In this document: piece by piece, positions 8,712-16,995 of the stretch
Layout of the letters: the number at the start of each line of letters is the position of its first letter
Position numbering within the stretch: the first letter of the stretch is position 1
Assembly (NCBI GenBank): GCA_947626975.1
Contig: CANQUF010000008.1
Location: 1 to 46,642, forward strand
From: an uncultured Clostridia bacterium
GTDB lineage: Bacteria; Bacillota; Clostridia; TANB77; CAG-465
Length of the DNA: 46,642 nucleotides
Reading direction: 5' to 3'
Notes under the pieces: generated by a model
What the model was told of the DNA's origin: nothing
Databases searched by the model: none
What the model saw: the letters and a program-made list of their open reading frames with translations, nothing else
Made by a program: the position numbers and the translations under genes

Positions 8712-8810
8712 AACTTAATTATAATCACACTATATAGATATATAGCATGATATAAAGTATATATTCTACATAAAAATTAAAAAAATAAAGAAAAAATTGA
8801 TATTTTTTTA

Positions 8811-8839
8811 TTTACTTTTTCCTAAAAATATGGTATAAT
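8811..8839 (+). promoter_or_regulatory. Promoter of carD
   Basis: TTTACT at 8811-8816, 17-bp spacer, TATAAT at 8834-8839, forty bases before the chosen carD start. Confidence 0.7.
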
Positions 8840-8878
8840 AGATATATGTTGAAAGTATCTTTTAGGGGGAATGTAGGT

Positions 8879-9436
8879 ATGTTTAAAATAGGTGATAAAA
8901 TAGTATATCCTATGCATGGAGCAGGAACAATTGAGGCAATTGAAAAAAAAGATATGATGGGTTCTACTCAGGATTATTATATTATAAAAATGCCAATAGG
9001 TGATATGAAACTTATGGTACCAACAAATAAAGCAAATGACATAGGAGTAAGAGAAGTATCGACAAAAAATATATCTGATCAAGTATTTAGTGTACTTCAA
9101 AAACCTAAAGCACCTTATGTACATGATTCAAATTGGAGTAAAAGATATAATATGAATGTCGATAAAATAAAATCAGGAAATATTTTAGATGTTGCTGAAG
9201 TTGTACGTGATTTATCACATAGACATATGGAAAGAGGACTATCAATTGGTGAGAAGAAAATGTTAGCAACTGCTAAAGATATTTTAATTAGTGAAATGGT
9301 ATTATCAGAAGGAATGGCTCATGATACATTAGATAATATTATTGAAGATACAATAAAAAGTTCATATTCTCTTAATAGTGATGCAAATATTAATAATGGA
9401 CAAGATAATAATTCTAATAATGTTACAAATTTATAA
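8879..9436 (+). CDS. carD: CarD family transcriptional regulator
   Basis: CarD-type proteins bind the RNA polymerase beta subunit through an N-terminal Tudor-like domain and stabilise the open promoter complex. The 185-residue product begins MFKIGDKIVYPMHGAGTIE, the standard CarD N-terminus, with the helical DNA-contacting domain following (VVRDLSHRHMERGLSIGEKK). The ORF track start at 8846 adds eleven residues without a ribosome binding site; ATG 8879 has AGGGGGA eight bases upstream. The Asn/Asp-rich C-terminal tail is unconserved. The gene follows disA, as in many Clostridia, and a terminator ends it. Confidence 0.93.
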   Translation: MFKIGDKIVYPMHGAGTIEAIEKKDMMGSTQDYYIIKMPIGDMKLMVPTNKANDIGVREVSTKNISDQVFSVLQKPKAPYVHDSNWSKRYNMNVDKIKSGNILDVAEVVRDLSHRHMERGLSIGEKKMLATAKDILISEMVLSEGMAHDTLDNIIEDTIKSSYSLNSDANINNGQDNNSNNVTNL

Positions 9437-9442
9437 ATATAT

Positions 9443-9477
9443 AAAATCAAGTATTTTTTAATAACTTGATTTTTTCA
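9443..9477 (+). terminator. Terminator after carD
   Basis: Stem AAAATCAAGT / ACTTGATTTT with an 11-base AT loop, followed by a T-run. Confidence 0.8.
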
Positions 9478-9485
9478 ATTTAACA

Positions 9486-9514
9486 TTGATTTTATAATTT
9501 ATTTAGTATATAAT
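9486..9514 (+). promoter_or_regulatory. Promoter of the murE-like gene
   Basis: TTGATT at 9486-9491, 17-bp spacer, TATAAT at 9509-9514, just after the carD terminator and about 34 bases before the gene. Confidence 0.7.
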
Positions 9515-9547
9515 TACTTTATTTGATTATAATGTATAAGGGGATAA

Positions 9548-11095
9548 GTGAATGTAATGGAAGCTAGTAGAATAATTGATTATATTAATGAATTAAAGAA
9601 ATATGATGAAATAATAGATGATACAAAATGTATTGATATTTTAAATGTTAAAATTGAGAAAGTTTCATATAATTCAAAAGAAGTAGAATGCAAAACATTA
9701 TTTGTATGTAAAGGGGATAATTTTAAAATAGACTATTTAAATAATGCAATAGACAATGGTGCAATTGTATATGTAAGTAGTAAGGAATATGATGTTAAAA
9801 TTCCATGTATTATAGTTAAAGATGTTAGGCGAGCTTTATCAATAATATCTCAAATGTATTTTAATTATCCGCAAAAAAGACTCAATACTATAGGAATAAC
9901 TGGAACAAAAGGTAAATCTACTACTACTTGTTATATAAAAGAAATATTAGATGAATATTCTAAAGCAAATTTAAAGCCAAGAACTGCATATATATCAACT
10001 ATTGAAACATATGATGGTAAAGAAAGAAAAGAATCTCACATAACTACACCAGAATCATATGAATTAGAAAAACATTTTTCAAATGCTGCTCAGAGTAATA
10101 TAGAAAACATTGTAATGGAAGTATCATCACAATCTCTGTCAAAAAATTATGCTAGACTTCATATGATAAATTTTGATATAGGTGTATTCTTAAATATTTC
10201 AAAAGATCATATAAGTAGTATAGAGCATCCAACATTTGAGGATTACTTTAATTGTAAGTTAAAAATGTTGGAAAAGACAAATACTGCTTGTATAAATTTA
10301 GATATGGACCATGTAAACAGAGTAAAAGAAGTCGCAAATAAATATTGTAAAAAAATAATTACTTTTTCTACTAAAGATAGTAATGCTGATATATTTGGAT
10401 ATGATATAAAAAAAGATGGTTTTAACACTATATTTAAAGTAAAAACTGATAGATTTAATAGAGAATTTAAGCTTACTATGCCAGGAATATTTAATGTAGA
10501 AAATGCTCTTGCTGCTATCGCTGTAGGGTATGCTATGAATATTCCAGAAAGATATATATATATTGGGCTAGAAAAATCAAAGACAATTGGTAGAATGGAA
10601 ATTTATTCAAGTACGGATAAAAAGATTATATCAATAGTAGATTATGCTCATAATGAGCTTAGTTTTAAAAAAGTATTCGAAACTACTAAATATGAATATC
10701 CTGAAAGAAAGATAATTGTAGTGTTTGGATGTCCAGGAAATAAAGCACAAAGTAGAAGAAAAGACTTAGGAAATATAACTGGTAAATTTGCTGATTATAT
10801 ATATCTTACAGAAGACGACCCAGCATTTGAAAGTGTAGAGGCAATATCTAAAGAAATAGCAAGTTATATAGAAAAATATACTAGTAATTATGAAATTGAA
10901 GTAAGTAGAATTTTAGCTATTGAAAAGGCAGTAAAAAAGATAACAGATTCAAATGATATGTATGTATTATTACTACTTGGAAAAGGTCATGAAAATACTC
11001 AAAAAGAGGGTGCTACATATATACCATATAAATCTGATTCACAAGTAATAAAAGATTTAATAACTAAATATAATAAAAATAGGGCTATTAATTAA
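9548..11095 (+). CDS. murE: MurE-like UDP-N-acetylmuramyl-tripeptide synthetase
   Basis: A Mur ligase that adds the third amino acid to UDP-MurNAc-L-Ala-D-Glu in peptidoglycan synthesis. The 515 residues show the N-terminal UDP-binding domain, the ATP P-loop GITGTKGKSTTT near residue 116, the TTPE and HNELSF regions, and the C-terminal domain with GCPGNKAQSRR. The amino-acid-selecting motif reads EDDPAFE: the Arg of the DNPR motif that marks meso-diaminopimelate enzymes is absent, so the added residue may be lysine or another amino acid. GTG 9548 sits close to the AGGGG site and ATG 9557 rather far; I keep the longer form. A second Mur ligase elsewhere in the genome is possible, as the gene stands alone with its own promoter and terminator. 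Confidence 0.85.
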   Translation: MNVMEASRIIDYINELKKYDEIIDDTKCIDILNVKIEKVSYNSKEVECKTLFVCKGDNFKIDYLNNAIDNGAIVYVSSKEYDVKIPCIIVKDVRRALSIISQMYFNYPQKRLNTIGITGTKGKSTTTCYIKEILDEYSKANLKPRTAYISTIETYDGKERKESHITTPESYELEKHFSNAAQSNIENIVMEVSSQSLSKNYARLHMINFDIGVFLNISKDHISSIEHPTFEDYFNCKLKMLEKTNTACINLDMDHVNRVKEVANKYCKKIITFSTKDSNADIFGYDIKKDGFNTIFKVKTDRFNREFKLTMPGIFNVENALAAIAVGYAMNIPERYIYIGLEKSKTIGRMEIYSSTDKKIISIVDYAHNELSFKKVFETTKYEYPERKIIVVFGCPGNKAQSRRKDLGNITGKFADYIYLTEDDPAFESVEAISKEIASYIEKYTSNYEIEVSRILAIEKAVKKITDSNDMYVLLLLGKGHENTQKEGATYIPYKSDSQVIKDLITKYNKNRAIN

Positions 11096-11100
11096 TATAT

Positions 11101-11143
11101 AACAAAATAACCGATGATGTATATGATCACCGGTTATTTTGTT
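11101..11143. terminator. Bidirectional terminator between murE-like gene and lonB
   Basis: A 13-bp perfect stem AACAAAATAACCG / CGGTTATTTTGTT with a 17-base loop sits between these convergent genes. Confidence 0.85.
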
Positions 11144-11160
11144 ATTAGTAAGTTCCATTA

Positions 11161-13581
11161 TTAATTTGAATAATTCATATTTTTTTGCGCATAATTTTTT
11201 AACTTGTTTTGTACTAGATAGTTTATAGAGTCTTGTTCATATTCACCATTTTCTAGTAATTTTCCTGCTTTTAGTCCTGTTAGTATTTCAATCCCTTCAT
11301 CAATAGTAGATACAGGATATATATGGAAAGTATTATTCTTAACAGCTTCTATTATTTCATTACTTAAGTTTAAATTTTTTACATTTTGATATGGTATTAA
11401 TACGCCATTTTCATTGTTAAGTCCTTTAGCTTTACAAGCCATATAGAAACCTTCAATTTTATCAGTCACACCACCAATTGGTTGAATTTCACCTTTTTGA
11501 TTAACAGAGCCTGTAACAGCTAAACTTTGATTTATTGGTACATCTGCAAGGCTAGATAAAATAGCGTAAAGTTCAGTAGAAGAAGCACTATCACCATCTA
11601 TACCATTATATAATTGTTCAAAACAAATACTAGCAGTAAGAGATAGTGGAAAGTTTTGAGCATATTTTTCACCTATATATGCTGATAAAATATATACACC
11701 TTTAGAATGTGAAGTACCACTAAGTTCAATCTCTCTTTCAATATTTATAATACCATTCTTACCAATAAAAGTGTTAGCTGTTATTCTAACAGGATGACCA
11801 AATGAATAGTCACCATTTACCATTATAGTAAGACCATTAATTTGTCCAGTTTTTTTGCCAGATGTTGATATCATAATGTCGCCTTTAATCATCATATCAT
11901 TTAGATTATCATTATATTTACCATATCTTTCAGACCTAATTGCACAAACTTTTTTTACTTCTTTATCGGTTACGATTTTTTTAGAATTTGACATAGCAGT
12001 ATAACTAGCTTCAATTATTAAATCAGATATATCTTGCATAATAGCAGTAAATTTATTTTTATCATTTGCACATCTAGAACTAAATTCTACAATTTCTTTT
12101 ACGGCCTTATTTGAAAATGGAAGTAGACAGTTAGATTTACATACATAAGCAACATATTGAGCTAATTTCATTGTATTTTCTGGAGTTCTTGGATAAGTAT
12201 CATCAAAATCAGCTTTTACTTTAAATAATTTTTTAAAATCTATATCCATTGCACATAATTGTTGATAATTTGCTTCAGATCCTATAAGGATTACTTGAAC
12301 ATTTATAGGGATAGGTTCTGGTTTTAAACTTACAATTGTAACAGGTTGTGCTATATCACGAGAACTGTCAATAGATAATTCTTGATTTCTAATAACTCTT
12401 TTAAAAGCCTCCCATGTTGGCATATTTACTAAAATATCTCTAACGTTTGCTATTAAATATCCGCCATTAGCTTTATGAAAAAGTCCTGGTTTTAACATTG
12501 TATAATCTGTTCTCATACCTGTTGGAGAAGCTTCAAAATCAAGCTTACCAAAAAGATCAAAGTAATTTGGATTTTTGCATAGTACAACAGGTGCATGTTT
12601 TAGTTTATCATTATCAATAATTAAATTTACACGATAGTTTTCCCAAGGCTTTTTTTCTTTTCTTTGCATTTGAGGTGGAATTAACATAGTAGGTTGAGAA
12701 TTAGTATTTCCTTTTTTTAGACTATCTTCATATTGCTTAAAAAAATCAACATTTTTAACAACATCACTTTGAATAGAGTATAGGAAATTTTGAATTTTCA
12801 AATTTTTTTTATATTTTATCTTTAAATCACTCATACATTGTGAAACTGCAAATGTTGTTATATTTGATTGCCATTCTGATATAACGTGCTCACATTCTTT
12901 ATCTAAATCATCTAGTTTTTTTAGAATTTCTAATGTTTCTTCTTGTATTTTTGGACTCTTTTCTTCGAAATATTTTTTTGTTTTTTCATCAAGTATACTA
13001 AATGCTTTTTCATCTAATACAACACCATTATGTACAGGTGAGAAGTATATTCCAGTTTCTGTATTTCGTATTTTAAATCCTTGTTCAAAAGTGTATCTAT
13101 CGAATTCTTTCATTATATTTTCTTTTTGTCTTGAATATCTATCTGAAATATTTTTCTTTTCTTTTTCGTATACATCTCCAGCTAAATCCTTAGATAATCT
13201 GTTTAATAAAACAGAAATAAACCTATTCATATCTCTTTTAAACTCAAGTCCCATTCCAGGTTCAAGTTCAATTGCTATAGGTTCATTTGGATTATCAAAG
13301 TTATGTATATAACAGAAATCGTTTGGAATAGGTTTATCTTTACTTAATTTATTTACAATTGATAATGCATAAGAAGTTTTTCCAATTCCAATACTACCAC
13401 AAATATATAAATTAAATCCTTTTTGTGGAATTTGCATAGCAGTCTTTATAGCAGATAGTGCACGTTCTTGGCCAACTATTCCATTAAATGGCTCAAGTTC
13501 AGATGTTTTACTAAATCCTAGATCCTCTTCTTTACAAATATTCTTTAGTTCATTATAATTTAATTCTTTAAACTTTTTCAT
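11161..13581 (-). CDS. Lon-family ATP-dependent protease (LonB-like, AAA_32 type)
   Basis: An 806-residue Lon-related protease of the form often annotated as putative ATP-dependent protease with an AAA_32 domain. Near the N-terminus lies Walker A (GSIGIGKTSYAL), followed by a long helical insertion with many charged residues (about 130-290), the remainder of the ATPase region, and a C-terminal S16 protease domain. The catalytic Ser is in GDSASSTELYA and the Lys in GGVTDKIEGFYMA. There is no substrate-binding Lon N-domain, so it is not classical LonA. It is cytosolic with no membrane segment seen. The ATG at 13581 has GAGGGAT just upstream; it is transcribed alone from a promoter at 13621-13649. 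Confidence 0.9.
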   Translation of the reverse strand: MKKFKELNYNELKNICKEEDLGFSKTSELEPFNGIVGQERALSAIKTAMQIPQKGFNLYICGSIGIGKTSYALSIVNKLSKDKPIPNDFCYIHNFDNPNEPIAIELEPGMGLEFKRDMNRFISVLLNRLSKDLAGDVYEKEKKNISDRYSRQKENIMKEFDRYTFEQGFKIRNTETGIYFSPVHNGVVLDEKAFSILDEKTKKYFEEKSPKIQEETLEILKKLDDLDKECEHVISEWQSNITTFAVSQCMSDLKIKYKKNLKIQNFLYSIQSDVVKNVDFFKQYEDSLKKGNTNSQPTMLIPPQMQRKEKKPWENYRVNLIIDNDKLKHAPVVLCKNPNYFDLFGKLDFEASPTGMRTDYTMLKPGLFHKANGGYLIANVRDILVNMPTWEAFKRVIRNQELSIDSSRDIAQPVTIVSLKPEPIPINVQVILIGSEANYQQLCAMDIDFKKLFKVKADFDDTYPRTPENTMKLAQYVAYVCKSNCLLPFSNKAVKEIVEFSSRCANDKNKFTAIMQDISDLIIEASYTAMSNSKKIVTDKEVKKVCAIRSERYGKYNDNLNDMMIKGDIMISTSGKKTGQINGLTIMVNGDYSFGHPVRITANTFIGKNGIINIEREIELSGTSHSKGVYILSAYIGEKYAQNFPLSLTASICFEQLYNGIDGDSASSTELYAILSSLADVPINQSLAVTGSVNQKGEIQPIGGVTDKIEGFYMACKAKGLNNENGVLIPYQNVKNLNLSNEIIEAVKNNTFHIYPVSTIDEGIEILTGLKAGKLLENGEYEQDSINYLVQNKLKNYAQKNMNYSN

Positions 13582-13620
13582 ATATCCCTCACTTAAAATT
13601 CTTTTGTTTAATACATTTTT

Positions 13621-13649
13621 ATTTTATTATAAAAGAAAAAAATATTCAA
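13621..13649 (-). promoter_or_regulatory. Promoter of the Lon-like gene
   Basis: On the minus strand TTGAAT, 17-bp spacer, TAAAAT, about 40 bases before the start codon. Confidence 0.55.
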
Positions 13650-13701
13650 TAATTTTTAGTAAAAAAATATAATTAATAAAATATATTTAATAAATAAAAA
13701 A

Positions 13702-13736
13702 TAACCCAAGAAATCTATTAGATTTCTTGAGTTAGT
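13702..13736 (-). terminator. Terminator of the VanW-like gene
   Basis: Inverted repeat AACCCAAGAAATCT / AGATTTCTTGAGTT with one mismatch and a 3-base loop, just beyond the stop; a T-rich tract follows on the minus strand. Confidence 0.8.
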
Positions 13737-13740
13737 AGTA

Positions 13741-14940
13741 TTATAATTCTACCTTGTATAAATTTACAGTAAGATTCATATCGTCTGTATATACAGTTTC
13801 TATCATTACAGGAAATGAATTATCATTTCTGAATGAAAAATTGCAATCAGGATATGAAACGGTAGCATCTAAATCCCTAGGTATATATGATTGGGGGATT
13901 CCATGCTTGTATCTTTCTATTAAAGAAAATTTTCCATCTTCACATGTAAGTACGGAAGCACAAAGAGTAGAAGAGAGCTGACATATACCTCCGCCATAGT
14001 CTTGAACATATCCACCATTCATAATTACATTAGAAAGAAGATATCCCTCATCTTTACCACATGGACCCATATCACGGCACCAATCAAATTTAGCACCAGG
14101 TTCTATCACCATGTGATTTATAGCATCACAAGCTCGTTCCAGATTAAATTTTCTATTTGGATTTGAAAAAGAATAATCTGTAGTATATGAACTTATGAGT
14201 TCTATAGTATCTTCATAATCATCAAGTTTTTCAGGTTTTTTAGTTATATTTTCATATTCTTCTTTTGAAAGAGTAGAGACAAGTTCACTTAAGATATATC
14301 CTGAGGTTTCAGAATCTTCAAAATACACTTTGTACCAGTCATTTTTAGTCTTTTCTAAAATTTTAAAGACTTGAACTGATGTTACATTTTGAATTACTTG
14401 TCCAACTTCTGTATCAGGCAAATCTCTTAGATTCGCGTTTTCAGATACTGTGCCATATAAATCATCGTAGTTTTCTTCTGTCTCTAAACTATTATACAAG
14501 TCTTCATCTATTACTTGTACAAAGTCAGATGAAATGAATGCCACATTGTCATCATACGAAATTTTGTACCAGCCATCATCCTCATGATAATATGAGAATA
14601 TTGTACTTCTTGATACCGTCTCAAGGATGTCTGAATCAGTTGAAGAATCCTGTCGCACATTTACATCATCATCTATTACTAGAAGATGACCTGTAATTGT
14701 TTCTTTTGGTTCTTCAGAAACAGTAGTAATTTCATCTGATACTGATTCATCCTCTGTATCATCAGTCTTAGAATTGTTCGAATTTTCTGAAGTTTCTGTC
14801 TCTTTTATGGAAGAGGTTACACTTGTATCATCAATTTCAGATGATGGGTTTTCTGTATTATTTGTTTCATTACAAGCACTAAAGGAACCTGCCATAAATA
14901 CACACAATACAAGGGACATGAACTTAAAATTTTTTTTCAT
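13741..14940 (-). CDS. VanW-family lipoprotein with two SH3 domains
   Basis: A 399-residue exported protein. The N-terminus is a lipoprotein signal: charged start, hydrophobic core LVLCVFMAG, then a lipobox ending SFSAC. A Ser/Thr/Glu/Asp-rich linker (about 25-85) follows. Two bacterial SH3 repeats come next (VNVRQDSSTDSDILETVS with DGWYKISYDD, and ANLRDLPDTEVGQ with DWYKVYFED), which usually bind cell wall peptides. The C-terminal domain is VanW: NRKFNLERACDAIN, EPGAKFDWCRDMGP, and the signature YGGGICQLSSTLCASVL. VanW's biochemical role is unknown despite the vancomycin name, and nothing here indicates a resistance cluster. GGAGGT precedes the start, and a perfect consensus promoter lies upstream. 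Confidence 0.9.
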   Translation of the reverse strand: MKKNFKFMSLVLCVFMAGSFSACNETNNTENPSSEIDDTSVTSSIKETETSENSNNSKTDDTEDESVSDEITTVSEEPKETITGHLLVIDDDVNVRQDSSTDSDILETVSRSTIFSYYHEDDGWYKISYDDNVAFISSDFVQVIDEDLYNSLETEENYDDLYGTVSENANLRDLPDTEVGQVIQNVTSVQVFKILEKTKNDWYKVYFEDSETSGYILSELVSTLSKEEYENITKKPEKLDDYEDTIELISSYTTDYSFSNPNRKFNLERACDAINHMVIEPGAKFDWCRDMGPCGKDEGYLLSNVIMNGGYVQDYGGGICQLSSTLCASVLTCEDGKFSLIERYKHGIPQSYIPRDLDATVSYPDCNFSFRNDNSFPVMIETVYTDDMNLTVNLYKVEL

Positions 14941-14989
14941 TTTTAATTACCTCCAAAAATTTTTATAGGTTAAAATTTTTTACATATAA

Positions 14990-15018
14990 ATTATACTACT
15001 TTTTAATAAATATGTCAA
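14990..15018 (-). promoter_or_regulatory. Consensus promoter of the VanW-like gene
   Basis: On the minus strand a perfect TTGACA, a 17-bp spacer and a perfect TATAAT. It is the best match to the sigma-A consensus that I found, predicting strong expression of this envelope protein. Confidence 0.85.
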
Positions 15019-15072
15019 TAGTAAGATAAAAAAGAGCACTATTTTACATAAAAATATATAATTATAAAAAAG

Positions 15073-15110
15073 TATACTATAATCTTAAATTTAATTAAAA
15101 TTATAGTATA
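15073..15110 (-). terminator. Terminator of the tsaE-tsaB-rimI operon
   Basis: Stem TATACTATAAT / ATTATAGTATA with a 16-base loop, followed on the minus strand by CTTTTTTATAAT. Confidence 0.75.
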
Positions 15111-15125
15111 TATAAAAATAACAAA

Positions 15126-15584
15126 TTATAAACTTTTTTTAAATATAATTGCATCTTCAAAGTTATCTTTATAGTATCTTTTACGAATACTAACTTTATT
15201 AAATCCATTTTTGGTGTATAAATTAATTGCAGGTATGTTTGAAACTCTTACTTCTAAAAATATTTCTTTTATATTCATTTTTCTTGAAAATGAAAAAATA
15301 TTATTTAAAAGTAGAGAGGCTACACCAAGTTTTCTATAATCTTTTCTTACCACAAGAGATTCTATATCTATATGTGAATCTTTAACAAAGCATATACAAA
15401 CATATCCAACTAATATATTATTAATTTTTGCACCTAAAATTTTATAGTTTGGATTATTTATTGCATTTATTATATCTTCTTTTAAAAAAATAGGGCTTAA
15501 TAATTCTTTCTCAATATCTAATATGCTATTTAAATAATTAATATTTAACTCTAATATATATATGTTATTTATTATTTTGCTCAT
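15126..15584 (-). CDS. rimI: Ribosomal protein alanine N-acetyltransferase RimI
   Basis: A GNAT-fold acetyltransferase of 152 residues; RimI acetylates the N-terminal alanine of ribosomal protein bS18. The acetyl-CoA binding motif is seen as LVVRKDYRKLGVASLLL (R-x-x-G-V/I-A pattern), followed by IFLEVRVSNIPAINLYTKNG, the typical RimI stretch, and YYKDNFEDAIIFKK at the end. It overlaps the 3' end of tsaB by 20 bases and has AAAGGAT upstream, so the two are translationally coupled. The tsaE-tsaB-rimI order is the common bacterial one. Confidence 0.92.
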   Translation of the reverse strand: MSKIINNIYILELNINYLNSILDIEKELLSPIFLKEDIINAINNPNYKILGAKINNILVGYVCICFVKDSHIDIESLVVRKDYRKLGVASLLLNNIFSFSRKMNIKEIFLEVRVSNIPAINLYTKNGFNKVSIRKRYYKDNFEDAIIFKKSL

Positions 15585-16323
15585 TTTTTATCCTTTCAGC
15601 TTGAGATAATCTTGCATATGTTGCATTTAGTGTGAAAGCATTAAAAATATAATTATCATAATTTGAAATATTTTCAATTGTATTTATTAAATCATCTGTA
15701 GTAGGGTATAAATCGTATAAAGAATAATTTGCAATATTAATATTTTTGCTAGTTTCTAATATATTTTCTTCAAACTTAGTTATGCAATTTCCACAATAAA
15801 TTATATTTGATAAGTTATTATCTGTTATATATTTAGCAATATTTTTTAAAACAATATCTATTTTTTCATTATTAATATCAACTAATTTCTCACATTTAAT
15901 TTTTATATTATCTGTTGATAATTTATATAGCGAATAATATACTCTATCATTTTTGGCATCTATGATAGATGCTACTATAGAAGTTTTGCCTTTTGAATAT
16001 AACCTACTTTTCATATATGTAGTTGTTGCCAAAAGTTCAAGTGAAGATATAGCAAATATATTTAATTTTTTTACTTGTGATATCGCCTTTATTGTTGCAA
16101 GACCTATACGGATACCTGTAAATGAGCCAGGACCATTTATACAAGAAAGTAACTCTATATCTTTAAGTGATATATTTAACTTATTTAATGATTTGTCTAT
16201 AAGAGGCAATAACTTTTCAGAGTGAGTTATTTCATTATCAATTTTATTATTTAATATATTATCATTGTATTTTATAGATACACTTGCTATTTTAGTTGTA
16301 GTGTCAATAGCCAAAATGTTCAT
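15565..16323 (-). CDS. tsaB: tRNA threonylcarbamoyladenosine biosynthesis protein TsaB
   Basis: TsaB pairs with TsaD (not in this window) and TsaE to place the threonylcarbamoyl group on A37 of ANN-decoding tRNAs. The 252-residue protein begins MNILAIDTTTKIASVSI, the ASKHA-fold phosphate loop, and has the family's GPGSFTGIRIGLATIKAI block near residue 65. HSEKLLPLIDKSLNK is also characteristic. The ribosome binding site is GGAGG. It sits one base after tsaE and overlaps rimI, forming a compact operon. Confidence 0.95.
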   Translation of the reverse strand: MNILAIDTTTKIASVSIKYNDNILNNKIDNEITHSEKLLPLIDKSLNKLNISLKDIELLSCINGPGSFTGIRIGLATIKAISQVKKLNIFAISSLELLATTTYMKSRLYSKGKTSIVASIIDAKNDRVYYSLYKLSTDNIKIKCEKLVDINNEKIDIVLKNIAKYITDNNLSNIIYCGNCITKFEENILETSKNINIANYSLYDLYPTTDDLINTIENISNYDNYIFNAFTLNATYARLSQAERIKNEQNNK

Positions 16324-16324
16324 A

Positions 16325-16834
16325 TTAATTCCTCCATATTTTTAAATATCTTGTATTTTCTTTTTCTTTATCTTTTAAAAAATCGATATGTATAGCATTA
16401 CTTGGAAGTAGTTCATTTATAATTTCTCCCCATTCTATAACACATGCACCTTCAGAAAAGTAATCTGTTCCAATTTCATCTAAAAATTCATACACTGATT
16501 TTAATCTATATAAATCAAAATGAAATATTTTAGATACACTTTTAAATTTATCATCAATATCATATTCGTTTACTATAGTAAATGTAGGACTTGATATTTT
16601 ATCACTAATATTAAAATACTCACCAATTCCACTCATAAATACTGTTTTGCCACATCCAAGTTCTCCGTTTAGTATCAAGATAGAATTATTAGTTAAATAT
16701 TTTGCAAAAACTAAAGCAATATTTTTTGTATCGTCTTGACTGTTTGATGTTATATTTATATTAAATGACTTAGTATTAGATATATAACTTTTTATTTTTT
16801 CTTCTATATCTTTAATATTTGAATTTTCCAAGTA
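16325..16834 (-). CDS. tsaE: tRNA threonylcarbamoyladenosine biosynthesis ATPase TsaE
   Basis: TsaE is the P-loop ATPase that powers turnover of the TsaBD complex. The product has LNGELGCGKTVFMSGIG (Walker A), SSPTFTIVNEY (switch region), HFDLYRLKS and the Walker-B-like CVIEWGE, in family order. The track's GTG start at 16843 lies inside the GGTGA ribosome binding site; TTG 16834, five bases after it, is the better start and gives 169 residues. This is the first gene of the operon, divergent from addA. Confidence 0.93.
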   Translation of the reverse strand, partial: YLENSNIKDIEEKIKSYISNTKSFNINITSNSQDDTKNIALVFAKYLTNNSILILNGELGCGKTVFMSGIGEYFNISDKISSPTFTIVNEYDIDDKFKSVSKIFHFDLYRLKSVYEFLDEIGTDYFSEGACVIEWGEIINELLPSNAIHIDFLKDKEKENTRYLKIWRN

Positions 16835-16936
16835 AATCACCAAGTTAATTATATCAAAATATATTTAAAATATCAATTAAATGATAGATAATAATATAAT
16901 TTATAAATTTAAAAAGAACAAAACAATAATATTTGC

Positions 16937-16965
16937 TTGAAAATATATAGTAAAAACTATATAAT
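16937..16965 (+). promoter_or_regulatory. Promoter of addA
   Basis: TTGAAA at 16937-16942, 17-bp spacer, TATAAT at 16960-16965, thirty bases before the addA start. Confidence 0.75.
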
Positions 16966-16995
16966 AGTATTGTAAAATTAGTAATAGGTGATTAT

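Noticed and set aside
13091-13312. Plus-strand ORF inside the Lon-like gene, and similar antisense frames (for example 227-559, 6271-6576, 8822-9124, 31238-31672, 39982-40248)
   Set aside because: They are antisense or shifted shadows of clearly coding genes and have no ribosome binding sites.
13741-14940. Vancomycin resistance determinant
   Set aside because: VanW-family proteins are widespread cell-envelope proteins; no ligase, dehydrogenase or dipeptidase genes of a van cluster are nearby.
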